From positions 1 to 64,000 of the forward strand of contig CALGSZ010000112.1 of assembly GCA_937901745.1 (NCBI GenBank): 64,000 nucleotides of DNA, written 5' to 3'. A model generated the notes under the pieces. The model was not told where the DNA came from. It saw only the letters and a program-made list of their open reading frames with translations, and did no database searches. Positions 1 through 8,001 of this stretch are shown here, one piece after another (within the stretch, counting starts at the first letter, position 1; the number at the start of each line of letters is the position of its first letter). Source of the stretch: an uncultured Chloroflexota bacterium. Its GTDB lineage: Bacteria; Chloroflexota; Chloroflexia; Thermomicrobiales; UBA6265. A program made the translations under genes and the position numbers.

Positions 1-1399
1 CGGAGAGAAGAACGACGCGGCAGCCCAGCGCGGCCAGCCAAGTCAGCAGCCGCTCCAGCAACGCCGACATGTAGGTGTCGTACGCATGGACCTCGTCAAC
101 GATGACCGTCTTATGCGCGAGCCCGAAGAGCCGGACAAAGACGTGCCGCGTCTGCAGCACCCCGAGCAGCGCTTGGTCCACGGTCCCGACACCAAACGGC
201 GCCAGCAGCCCACGCTTGCGCTGGGTGAACCACTCCTCCGCCAGCACGAGAGCCTCTGCTCCGTCCCAGCCAGGCGGACCAGCGATGCCCTCTGGCCGTG
301 GCAATCGCTCCAAGTCCTTCGGCGCATCCGCCAACGCCGCCTGCCCGTGAAGGAGTTGGAGATTGATCACCTGCGCCGGATACCGCCGAGCCAGAAACGC
401 GCGCACCCGGTCATGCATCTGGTCGCTGGTTGCTCGGGTTGGAAGGGCGATGTAGTGGCCGCCAAGCCCGTCGTCGACACTGGCTCGATCGGCCAGGTAA
501 AGGGCGGCTTCCGTCTTGCCTTCGCCCATCGGAGCTTCGACGACGATCAGCGCCGGCCCGTCCAGCAGTTTCGCGAGCTCGATCGCCGCCTGCTGCACCG
601 GACGCGGCGCGGGAACGCCGAAGAGCTCCTCGAACTGCAGCGACTGGATGTCGCCCAGCGACCGCCAGCCGAGACTCTCCAGCGCCTCGGTGGCTCCCCT
701 CCGCGCGCGCAACCAGTAATCGGCATCTATGGGCGACGACGCGGCCGCGGCTTCAGACGCATAAGGAAAGAAGCGGCTATCCGACCCGATCCAGTCGGCG
801 ACGGAGACCAGCCCCGCGAGCCAGAGCAGCTGAGCAACCGTCGCGTTACTTGGGCGGGCCAGCGGGAGATCCACGGCCTCAGCAATCCATGCCGCGAGCG
901 TCTTCCGTGCCTCGCTCCACGCACGATCACCAAGAGCTTCGGAGCTCAAGCGAACTCGCTCTTCACTGCGCGGGAAGGTTCCATGGTGCCCGCCAACGAC
1001 GACCGCGATCTGGTCGGCCAAGATGGGCGGGAGCCCGAACGGCGCTTCGGTGAGGATTTCAGATAGCACCTGCGCCGTGATGATGCCGTGCGGCCACGTA
1101 CGGTTCAGCTCTCGGAAGCGCGCTTGATCCGTCTGAAGCTGGAATGCGGGCGCGGCCTTGCCCAGATCATGGAGTCCCGCGCACAGCGCCACCCAGCGCC
1201 CGGCCTCCTCCTCGCACAGTCCAAGCCCAGCAGCCATCCACCGCCGTGCGGCGGAAGGCAGCACGCTCTCCCACAATTGCAACGCGACAGCAGCAACATC
1301 GAGCAGGTGACAAGCCAGCGGATGATAGGGATCAGCACTCGACGTAGGCGCCCCTTTCGCCCACAGGGTCAGAGGGGCACCCGGATCAATGTGAGACAT
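1..1399 (-). CDS. cas3: CRISPR-associated Cas3 HD nuclease-helicase, N-terminal part (type I-E-like), truncated by window edge
   Basis: The minus strand reads open from ATG at 1399 to the window edge, about 466 residues, with no stop. An N-terminal HD domain shows HPLACH (H26, H31), LHDLGK (H77-D78), GGHHG (137-140) and SVADW (D202). A superfamily-2 helicase follows, with Walker A APMGEGKTE (289-297) and the DEVH box (435-438) inside IVDEVHAYDTYM. Cas3 is recruited by Cascade to nick, unwind and degrade target DNA. The HD-first fusion and the wording around FGVGTVDQALLGVL and DEVHAYDTYM resemble type I-E Cas3, which is the basis for the subtype. The SD AGGA lies about 7 bases before the ATG. 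No cas gene or repeat array lies upstream, so Cascade, Cas1/2 and the array would have to lie to the left. Identification as Cas3 is firm; the subtype is inference. Confidence 0.93.
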   Translation of the reverse strand, partial: MSHIDPGAPLTLWAKGAPTSSADPYHPLACHLLDVAAVALQLWESVLPSAARRWMAAGLGLCEEEAGRWVALCAGLHDLGKAAPAFQLQTDQARFRELNRTWPHGIITAQVLSEILTEAPFGLPPILADQIAVVVGGHHGTFPRSEERVRLSSEALGDRAWSEARKTLAAWIAEAVDLPLARPSNATVAQLLWLAGLVSVADWIGSDSRFFPYASEAAAASSPIDADYWLRARRGATEALESLGWRSLGDIQSLQFEELFGVPAPRPVQQAAIELAKLLDGPALIVVEAPMGEGKTEAALYLADRASVDDGLGGHYIALPTRATSDQMHDRVRAFLARRYPAQVINLQLLHGQAALADAPKDLERLPRPEGIAGPPGWDGAEALVLAEEWFTQRKRGLLAPFGVGTVDQALLGVLQTRHVFVRLFGLAHKTVIVDEVHAYDTYMSALLERLLTWLAALGCRVVLLS

Positions 1400-1676
1400 A
1401 ATCAGTCCTGCCTTACCGGAGCCAAGACCATTTACATCGGGTTTGATGCCGTTTCCGGCGGAGTGATTCTATTATCGCAACTCATTCAGAGGTTGACGAT
1501 AGGAGTTGGGACCTAATCGGCGCGCCGAGCGCACCTCCGCGCTCTAAGTTCAGGAGCGGAAGTCAATAGCGGCGAGCGAGTACAATGGAAGATGCCAAGT
1601 ATTTGGAGCGCTCGGCGCCTTCCGGGTACGTGGCACTGCCGGCGTACACTTCCGTATCCCAGGAGACAGAGACCGC
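1400..1676. promoter_or_regulatory. Intergenic region between divergent cas3 and guaA, with weak promoter candidates
   Basis: There is no open frame with coding character in this 277-base stretch. On the plus strand TACAAT at 1581-1586 could be a -10 box for guaA, but no good -35 lies 16-19 bases upstream. For cas3 the minus strand reads GATAAT at 1476-1471, also without a clear -35. An AGGAG at 1661-1665 precedes the guaA GTG. I see no CRISPR leader or repeat here. Confidence 0.3.
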
Positions 1677-3350
1677 GTGGGTACCTCTCCCGACGCTCCT
1701 CGTGCCTATCCCGCCACGACCGATCCGACCGAGGGGCACACGCTAACCACTGAGCCACCGATTGCCGAGACCGCCCATCTCCTCGGGCAAGACGCGGCCA
1801 ACACCGCCCAAACGCCGATGGATGCGGTCGTCGTCCTCGATTTCGGCTCGCAATACTCCCAGCTCATTACGCGACGGGTGCGCGAGTGCGGCGTCTACTG
1901 CGAGCTCGTCCCACACGACGCCCCCTGGGCGGATATCGCGCCGCTCCACCCGAAAGGCGTCATCCTCTCCGGCGGTCCCGCGTCGGTCTATGACAAAGGC
2001 GCGCCGCAGCTCCCCTCGTGGGTGCTGGACCAGGGGCTGCCCGTGCTCGGGATCTGCTACGGCATGCAGTTGCTGGCACACGCGCTCGGTGGCCAAGTCG
2101 CTCCAGCCGAGCGCCGCGAGTACGGCCCGGCGACCATCGAAATCCTCGCGCCGGATCACCCGCTCTTCGCCGGCCTCCCGCGCGAAATGAGCGTCTGGAT
2201 GAGCCACGGCGATCACGTCGTCAGCTTGCCGCCAGGGTTCCAGCAGCTGGCGCGGTCGGCGAACTCACCGTTCGCGGCAATGGCGCGCGATGGGCTGATC
2301 GGCATTCAGTTTCACCCGGAAGTCGCGCACACGCCGCTCGGCGCTCAACTCCTCGCCAATTTCCTCACCCGCGTCTGCGGCTGCGCGCAGAACTGGTCGC
2401 CGGAGAGCTTCATCGACGCCACTGTCCGCGAAATCCGGGAGCGCGTCGGCTCGGGCCGCGTTCTCCTCGCCCTCTCCGGCGGAGTCGATTCCTCTGTCGC
2501 GGCCGCGCTCATCCATCGGGCGATCGGCGACCAGCTGACTCCTGTCTTCGTCAACAACGGGCTGCTGCGGCTCGGCGAGCCTGAGCTGGTGCAGGAGGTC
2601 TTCTCCCGCCACTTCGGCATGCGCCTGGTCTATGTGGACGCAACCGAGCGGTTCTTGAGCCGGCTGAAAGGCGTGACCGACCCGGAGGAAAAGCGCAAGA
2701 TCGTCGGCGAGGTGTTCGTTCGCGTCTTCGAGGCCACGGCGGAGGAGCACGGGCCGTTCGACTTCCTGGCTCAGGGCACCCTCTACCCGGACGTCATCGA
2801 ATCGACGACGCAGGACACGAAGGCGGCTGCCAAGATCAAGACGCACCACAATGTCGGCGGCCTTCCCGCCGATCTGCGCTTCAAGCTTCTGGAGCCGCTG
2901 AAGTTCCTTTTCAAGGACGAGGTGCGAGCGGTCGGCCGCGCGCTCGGCCTGCCGGAGGAAATCGTCCAGCGCCAGCCGTTCCCAGGGCCCGGCTTGGCAG
3001 TGCGGATCATCGGCGAAGTCACGCCAGCCGATCTCGATCTCGTGCGTCGCGCCGACGCGATCGTCCGCGAGGAGATCGAGGCCGCCGGCGAAGCACAGAA
3101 CGTCTGGCAATACTTCGCCGTCCTACTCCCGGTCCATTCCACCGGCGTCATGGGCGATTACCGGACCTACGCGCGCGTCTGCGCCGTCCGCGCGATCTCC
3201 TCGCAGGACGCGATGACGGCCGATTGGGCGCGCCTCCCCTACGACCTGCTCGCGCGCATCTCCAATCGGATCGTCAACGAAGTGCCGGGAATCAACCGGG
3301 TCGTCTACGACATCTCCTCCAAGCCGCCGGCGACAATCGAGTGGGAGTAG
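1677..3350 (+). CDS. guaA: GMP synthase (glutamine-hydrolysing)
   Basis: GMP synthase converts XMP to GMP with glutamine and ATP, the last step of GMP synthesis in the cytoplasm. The class I glutaminase domain starts at VVVLDFGSQYSQLITRRVRE. It carries the nucleophile C127 in GICYGMQLL and the His-Glu pair in FHPEVAHT. The ATP-pyrophosphatase domain has the PP-loop LALSGGVDSSVAAAL. The C-terminal dimerisation domain ends in RISNRIVNEVPGINRVVYD and IEWE, as in the family. The length, 557 residues, is about 40 more than usual because of a non-conserved N-terminus. The GTG at 1677 has AGGAG 11 bases upstream, but translation could also begin at ATG 1819 (MDAVVVLDFGS), which has no clear SD. A strong hairpin overlaps the stop codon. 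Confidence 0.97.
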   Translation: MGTSPDAPRAYPATTDPTEGHTLTTEPPIAETAHLLGQDAANTAQTPMDAVVVLDFGSQYSQLITRRVRECGVYCELVPHDAPWADIAPLHPKGVILSGGPASVYDKGAPQLPSWVLDQGLPVLGICYGMQLLAHALGGQVAPAERREYGPATIEILAPDHPLFAGLPREMSVWMSHGDHVVSLPPGFQQLARSANSPFAAMARDGLIGIQFHPEVAHTPLGAQLLANFLTRVCGCAQNWSPESFIDATVREIRERVGSGRVLLALSGGVDSSVAAALIHRAIGDQLTPVFVNNGLLRLGEPELVQEVFSRHFGMRLVYVDATERFLSRLKGVTDPEEKRKIVGEVFVRVFEATAEEHGPFDFLAQGTLYPDVIESTTQDTKAAAKIKTHHNVGGLPADLRFKLLEPLKFLFKDEVRAVGRALGLPEEIVQRQPFPGPGLAVRIIGEVTPADLDLVRRADAIVREEIEAAGEAQNVWQYFAVLLPVHSTGVMGDYRTYARVCAVRAISSQDAMTADWARLPYDLLARISNRIVNEVPGINRVVYDISSKPPATIEWE

Positions 3351-3373
3351 CCGGCGCGAGTGATGCGCCGGCT
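3349..3373. terminator. Bidirectional hairpin after guaA
   Basis: AGCCGGCGC (3349-3357) pairs perfectly with GCGCCGGCT (3365-3373) around a 7-base loop. It overlaps the guaA TAG stop and lies between guaA and the convergent SH3b gene ending at 3413. It has no T-run, so it is terminator-like rather than a classical intrinsic terminator. Confidence 0.6.
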
Positions 3374-3412
3374 CAGCCAAGAGGCAAAGCAACCGGATAG
3401 GCGCGGCTGGCG

Positions 3413-4882
3413 CTAAATTGACAGGTATGCCGCGTAGGCCCAGCCGCGCCTGCCGTCGTAGACGACGCGCACGAATCCGTTCCTGCGCTCACCCGTCAGC
3501 GTGACCCGCGCTCCGGCCGGCATGACGGTGATGATGTCGTCGGACGTGCTGGGCCCCTCACGCAGGTTGAGATCCTCCCGCACCGTTGCGGACCGGGTCA
3601 GATATTCGCCATACGCCCAGCCGGTCCTGCCCTCGTAGCGGACGCGCAAGAAGCCGTTCCGTTCGGAACCGGTCAATTCGACCTGCGCTCGCGGCGGCAT
3701 CACCGTCAGAATCTCGGCGTCCAGGCTCGGGCTGGCGCGGAGATTGAGCCAGTCTGTCGTGCGAGCGGTGCCGTGCGCGGTGCTCCCGGTCTCCAGGTAC
3801 TGCTCGTACGCCCAGCCAGAGCGGCCCCGGTAGTTCACGCTCAGGAATCCGTTGCGGCCGTCGCCGGTCAGCGTAACCAGTGATCCAGCCGGCATGACGG
3901 TGATGATCGAGTCCGCCGTGCTCGGGCCGGTGCGGAGATTGAGGGCTTCGGACACGATCGCCGCCGGTCCACTCCCGCCATCCGGGCGGAGGTAGTCGCC
4001 CGATGCCCACCCGCCGGGCGTTCCCGGATAGGTGATGGGATAGAACTCGCCCCGTCGCGGCCCGATGATCCCGACCCGGCTGCCCGCGGGCATCACGGTG
4101 ATGATGTCGGCGGTCAGGCTCGGTCCGGCGCGCAAGTTCAGGTCGTCAGTCGTCGTCGCGTTGCCGTACCCCGTCCCGCCGCAGGCCGAATAATGGCTCA
4201 CGCCCGCTTGCCAGAGGAGTCGTACGCGCACATCGGCGATCCCGCGCGAGAAATCGAGCCCGAGGTCGGCCCAGGTGCCGGCGGCGAGATCGATCGCGGC
4301 CGCGTAGGTGAAGTCATTAGCCACGTCGTACCCGCGATCGCTGATTCCGGGACCAAAGCCGAGATCTACTCCATCGCGCGCGATCTCGGCAGCCGGCACG
4401 CCACGCTCGTAGGGATAGGTGCGCTGAGAGCGCGGCGCCCACCAATTGTCGCGGACGAAAAGCGGGCCGCGATCGAGGACCGGCGCAACGACACACCGGC
4501 CGGTATCTGGGCTGACGATCTCCACCCAGCACAGTCCGTCCGCCTCGGCGCAGGTAGTCTGCGGCCCCCATCTGCCCTCGACGCCGGTTCCCCGCGGCAC
4601 CCACGGGCAAGACGACTCGGTGCAGGCCGGGAGCGCCACGAGGCGGTCGAAGCGCTGGAGCACGTGCCCGCTCGAAGTCATCTCCCCGACAAGGCCGTCG
4701 CCCTCCGTGCCGAAAACGGAGGCGGTCACCTCATACACGCCATTGCCGAGCGCGACCGCGCCCGTCTGATCTGGTTGCAGGGCAAAAGGCACGACGCTGG
4801 CCACCGCCAGCAGGAGCACGAGGCCGACGTGAAAAAGCCGATCGCGGGCGCAATGAGCGCCTGACTGCCATACCTGGAGCAT
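3413..4882 (-). CDS. Secreted protein with N-terminal DPBB-like domain and four bacterial SH3 repeats
   Basis: The 489 residues open with a single hydrophobic segment (FHVGLVLLLAVASVVPFAL), a signal peptide or anchor, so the protein acts outside the membrane. Residues about 45-240 contain GNGVYEVTASVFG and VLDRGPLFVRDNWW, reminiscent of a double-psi beta-barrel such as RlpA. Four tandem SH3b repeats of about 60-65 residues follow. Each has the pattern LNLRxGPS..(I/L)TVMP(A/P)G..V.LTG..RNGFL.V.Y.GR.GWAY..YL; the first is more divergent. SH3b domains usually bind cell wall or other polymers, so a cell-surface role is likely. The ATG at 4882 directly follows a purine-rich GGAAGG, which is close spacing. 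The promoter region contains the two dyads at 4951-5004. No catalytic lytic domain was recognised. Confidence 0.85.
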   Translation of the reverse strand: MLQVWQSGAHCARDRLFHVGLVLLLAVASVVPFALQPDQTGAVALGNGVYEVTASVFGTEGDGLVGEMTSSGHVLQRFDRLVALPACTESSCPWVPRGTGVEGRWGPQTTCAEADGLCWVEIVSPDTGRCVVAPVLDRGPLFVRDNWWAPRSQRTYPYERGVPAAEIARDGVDLGFGPGISDRGYDVANDFTYAAAIDLAAGTWADLGLDFSRGIADVRVRLLWQAGVSHYSACGGTGYGNATTTDDLNLRAGPSLTADIITVMPAGSRVGIIGPRRGEFYPITYPGTPGGWASGDYLRPDGGSGPAAIVSEALNLRTGPSTADSIITVMPAGSLVTLTGDGRNGFLSVNYRGRSGWAYEQYLETGSTAHGTARTTDWLNLRASPSLDAEILTVMPPRAQVELTGSERNGFLRVRYEGRTGWAYGEYLTRSATVREDLNLREGPSTSDDIITVMPAGARVTLTGERRNGFVRVVYDGRRGWAYAAYLSI

Positions 4883-4950
4883 CCCTTCCCTCCCGATGCT
4901 CCCCAGTAGGGGCTCAGTTGATTGCGGGGCGCGAGGCGAAACAGCAGATT

Positions 4951-5004
4951 CAAGAGAGGTGACAACGGGTCACACTCTTGCATACCACGGTGTACGTACA
5001 CCGT
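4951..5004. promoter_or_regulatory. Two adjacent dyads: hairpin 4951-4980 and 18-bp perfect palindrome 4987-5004
   Basis: The first element has arms CAAGAG/CTCTTG (4951-4956, 4975-4980) enclosing GTGAC/GTCAC around a 5-base loop. Six bases later comes the perfect palindrome ACGGTGTACGTACACCGT. Both lie between the divergent SH3b gene (starts 4882) and the gene starting at 5142. A perfect 18-bp palindrome is typical of an operator for a dimeric regulator (TetR- or GntR-like). No adjacent regulator gene is visible, so the binding protein is unknown. Confidence 0.5.
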
Positions 5005-5141
5005 CAAGGGGCGCCACGCATCTGAATGGAAGCGCTTGCGAGCAGATGGAGGGGTCGGTATAGTCGGTGCCCACGGCCCAACCGGCTGCACGTCGGAGGG
5101 TTTCTAGCGGATTATTGGACTGTCGAGATAAGGCGAAATCC

Positions 5142-5675
5142 GTGAAATCTGTAGGTCATTCCCCGTCCCGCTCGCGGCCGGCTTCCGAGGCATGGCGCGG
5201 CTACCAGACCGCCACCAGCACCGGACAGTTGGCCGATCCCTTCGCCGTCAATCCGATCCGCCGCTCGACGGCGCTCGTGGTCGCCTGCAGCCTAACCGTC
5301 ACGGCGCCGTGGGCGTTCGGCGAAGGGGTCGGGACGACGGTCATGCTCTCCGTCGGCTGGCTCGCGATGACCGGCCTGGTCATCGGTATCCCAGTGCTGC
5401 TGATCAGCTTACTGGAAGCCGGGTTCACGCTGGCGCGGCGCAGGTTGCGGCCGTCGGTCGAGCAACTCGACATCTCACCACGCGTCCAGCATGTGCTGAT
5501 GCGGCATGGCTATCACGCGATCGCCGACGTCGATCGCACCCCAGATGCCGCCTTGCTGTTGCTGTCGAACATGGACGCGCGCGCCCTGCGGGAGGTCCGC
5601 CGAGCGATCGCGCTCTGGAAGTATCGCCGCTGGCAGGAGCGCGGCTTCCCCGTCAGCGGAGAGGACGCACCGTGA
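5142..5675 (+). CDS. Two-TM membrane protein with C-terminal RNA-polymerase alpha-CTD-like helical domain
   Basis: I do not recognise a named family. From GTG 5142 (AAGG upstream) the protein has about 177 residues. A polar N-terminus is followed by two hydrophobic segments (STALVVACSLTVTAPWAF; MLSVGWLAMTGLVIGIPVLL) and a basic ARRRLR stretch. The last 65 residues contain VEQLDISPRVQHVLMRHGY, IADVDRTPDAALLLLSN and LREVRRAIALW. This follows the layout of helix-hairpin-helix modules such as RpoA-CTD: 'L.ISxRxxNxLxxxGI.TVxDL...D.LLxLxN.GxxxLxEIxxAL'. By topology the domain would face the cytoplasm, where it might bind DNA or a protein. The 3' end overlaps the convergent GNAT gene by 23 bases. 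A GTG at 5067 is an alternative upstream start. Confidence 0.7.
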   Translation: MKSVGHSPSRSRPASEAWRGYQTATSTGQLADPFAVNPIRRSTALVVACSLTVTAPWAFGEGVGTTVMLSVGWLAMTGLVIGIPVLLISLLEAGFTLARRRLRPSVEQLDISPRVQHVLMRHGYHAIADVDRTPDAALLLLSNMDARALREVRRAIALWKYRRWQERGFPVSGEDAP

Positions 5676-6186
5676 GCGGCTGACGCTCCGGCCGGCGCCG
5701 CGCCATCATCTGGTGCTCGATGCCGCGTATGTGGTACCGGTTGCCGTACGCGACGAAGCCGAGCCGCTCGTAAAACGCGAGAGCGTGCGTCTGCGCGCTT
5801 AGCACGACGACCGGAAACTCCGCGGCATCAGCCGCCTCGAGCAGCGCGCGCATCACCGCTGTCCCGACCCCACGGTTGCGGTAGGCGGGCAGCGTCGCCA
5901 CCCAGGCGATGTGCGCCTCCCGGCCCCGCGCTGGCGGAGTGAGGCGCCCGGCGCCGATCACGCCTTCCGGCGCAACGGCAATTGCGTGCAGGCTCCGCTC
6001 GTCGTCGCGGTCGGTGACGCGCGCGTCGATGATGCGTTGCTCGTCTCGAAAGACGCGCCGTCGCAGCTCGTAGATCGCCGCCAGCTCGTCCGCCGTTCTC
6101 GCCCAGCGCACGCTCCACTCGCGTGGCTCGGAGTCGAGCGCGTACGGGGCGTACTCGTTCGTCAAGGCGGCAGCTTGATCAGCCAT
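5653..6186 (-). CDS. GNAT-family N-acyltransferase (ElaA/YjcF type)
   Basis: This is a GNAT fold of about 177 residues. It has the RRRVFRDEQ helix, the acetyl-CoA loop AYRNRGVGTAVMRALL and the C-terminal LSAQTHALAFYERLGF with GIEHQMM, a combination typical of ElaA/YjcF-like acyltransferases. The ATG at 6186 has SD AGGAAG about 9 bases upstream and overlaps the argH stop by 8 bases, so the two genes are translationally coupled. In some bacteria ArgH carries a fused GNAT domain supplying N-acetylglutamate synthase activity. The coupling makes an arginine role possible, but the sequence itself looks more like the ElaA type. The substrate is unknown. Confidence 0.85.
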   Translation of the reverse strand: MADQAAALTNEYAPYALDSEPREWSVRWARTADELAAIYELRRRVFRDEQRIIDARVTDRDDERSLHAIAVAPEGVIGAGRLTPPARGREAHIAWVATLPAYRNRGVGTAVMRALLEAADAAEFPVVVLSAQTHALAFYERLGFVAYGNRYHIRGIEHQMMARRRPERQPLTVRPLR

Positions 6187-7711
6187 GGGATGGTCTTCCT
6201 GTCTCCACCGTATCTGCCTCTGGTGCCGGCTCGCTGCCGGCGCTTGCGGCTGGAGGAGACATGACGCGTGCCAACGCATCGCGACGCTCGGCAACCCACG
6301 CCTGTGCCCGCTCGATCGCGGCCCGCGCCGCGGCGTGAGCAGCAGCCACTCGATTCGGTGCGGTTCCGCCCGGCACGTCGCGCGCCTCGACGCTCTCTCG
6401 CGCCGTTAGCGGCGGCCGCTGCGTCGCGAAGACCGGATGGACGGCCGCCCACTCCTCGTCGGTCAGGTCGGCAAACGTGATCCCCTGCTCGATGCAGCGG
6501 CGGACGAGGCGTCCGACGATCTCGTGCGCCTCGCGGAAGGGGACACCGTTGCGTGCCAGCAGATCCGCGGCATCGGTCGCCAGCGAGAAGTCAGCGATGG
6601 CGGCCTCGCTCATCCGCTCGCGGTTGATGTGCAGCGTCCGAATCGCGGGCGGCACGACGCCGAGGACGGCGAGCATCGTATCCACGGTGTCGAACAGCGC
6701 CTCCTTATCCTCCTGAAGGTCGCTGTTGTACGCGAGGGGAAGGCCCTTGACGACAGTCAGCGTCCCCATCAGGTGGCCAAAGACGCGGCCGGTCTTGCCA
6801 CGCGACAACTCGGCGACGTCCGGGTTCTTCTTCTGCGGCATGATCGAGCTTCCGGTCGCGAATGCGTCGGAGAACTCGACGAAGCGGAACTCGCCGGTGG
6901 ACCAGTAGACCAGCTCCTCGCAGAGCCGCGAGATGTGGAGCGCGATCAGCGAGCAGGCATAGAGGACATCGAGGACGAAGTCGCGGTCGGAGACGGCATC
7001 GAGGCTATTGGTGGTGATCCCGGCGAAGCCGAGATCGGCGGCGACGGATTCGCGATCGATCGGGAAGGTGACGCCAGCGAGGGCGCCAGAGCCAAGCGGC
7101 AGGCGGTCTAACCGCCGATACGCCTCCTGGAGCCGGTCGAGGTCGCGCTCCAGCATCGCGACGTAGGCCAAGAAGTGGTGGGCGAGGAGCACCGGCTGCG
7201 CCCGCTGAGTATGGGTGTAGCCGGGCATGATGGTGTCCTGGTGCTCGGCCGCGCGATCGAGGAGCGCTTGCGCCAGATCAATGACGCCGGAAGCGAGCGA
7301 GACAATCGCTCCCTTCGTCCAGAGCCGGAGATCGGTGACGACCTGATCGTTGCGCGAGCGCGCGGTGTGGAGCTTGCCCTGGACCGGGCCGATCAGATCA
7401 CGCAACCGCCGCTCGACCGCGGTGTGGACATCCTCATCGGAAATCGAATAGGAAAAGGTGCCTTCCTCGACTTCCTCCCAGATCCGCCACAATCCGCGCT
7501 CGATTGCTTCCGCCTCGGCAGGGTCGATGATTCGCTGCCGCCCGAGCATCCGGACGTGAGCGACCGACCCGCGAATGTCCTCCCGAATCATGCGGTGATC
7601 GAACCCGATCGAGGCGGTGAACGCCTCTGATCGCGCGTCGGGCGACGTGGAAAATCGCCCGCCCCAAGCCTTTGTGCTCCCCTTTTCGCCCGCTCCGCTC
7701 TCTGCGGTCAT
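6179..7711 (-). CDS. argH: Argininosuccinate lyase
   Basis: ArgH splits argininosuccinate into arginine and fumarate in the cytoplasm. The start ATG 7711 gives MTAESGAGEKGSTKAWGGRF, where KAWGGRF is the usual ArgH opening; AAGGAG lies about 13 bases upstream. Hallmarks are SRNDQVVTDLRLW, TIMPGYTHTQRAQPVLLAHH and the fumarase/aspartase signature GSSIMPQKKNPD (residues 287-298). The length, 510 residues, is about 40-50 more than usual owing to an Ala-rich C-terminal tail ending in ETGRPSHG. Its stop overlaps the start of the GNAT gene. No other arginine gene is in the window. An open frame extends upstream to 7891, but that part is not conserved-looking. Confidence 0.96.
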   Translation of the reverse strand: MTAESGAGEKGSTKAWGGRFSTSPDARSEAFTASIGFDHRMIREDIRGSVAHVRMLGRQRIIDPAEAEAIERGLWRIWEEVEEGTFSYSISDEDVHTAVERRLRDLIGPVQGKLHTARSRNDQVVTDLRLWTKGAIVSLASGVIDLAQALLDRAAEHQDTIMPGYTHTQRAQPVLLAHHFLAYVAMLERDLDRLQEAYRRLDRLPLGSGALAGVTFPIDRESVAADLGFAGITTNSLDAVSDRDFVLDVLYACSLIALHISRLCEELVYWSTGEFRFVEFSDAFATGSSIMPQKKNPDVAELSRGKTGRVFGHLMGTLTVVKGLPLAYNSDLQEDKEALFDTVDTMLAVLGVVPPAIRTLHINRERMSEAAIADFSLATDAADLLARNGVPFREAHEIVGRLVRRCIEQGITFADLTDEEWAAVHPVFATQRPPLTARESVEARDVPGGTAPNRVAAAHAAARAAIERAQAWVAERRDALARVMSPPAASAGSEPAPEADTVETGRPSHG

Positions 7712-8001
7712 GCTCGTCCCGTGTTCTCCTTCGTCGTGATGGCCGATGCTGCCCATCGTCTCGGCAATTACGAAGACGAGTGTACTACCGAATTGGCCGC
7801 CACCATGCGACAAGCATGGCGGGAGAGTCTGTGCCGCTCGGCGCCGGTGATAAACTTGCGTCCGGCCGGGCCGCCTCCTCGGCCGCGTCACGCATCCAAT
7901 CGCATTGCGAAGTGCTTCTCGCTGCGACTGGAGCCAGCGAGCGTGACCTTGCGCGCCGCGACCAGGGGAGTGCGCCCACGCTCACTGACGGAGCATCGTT
8001 C

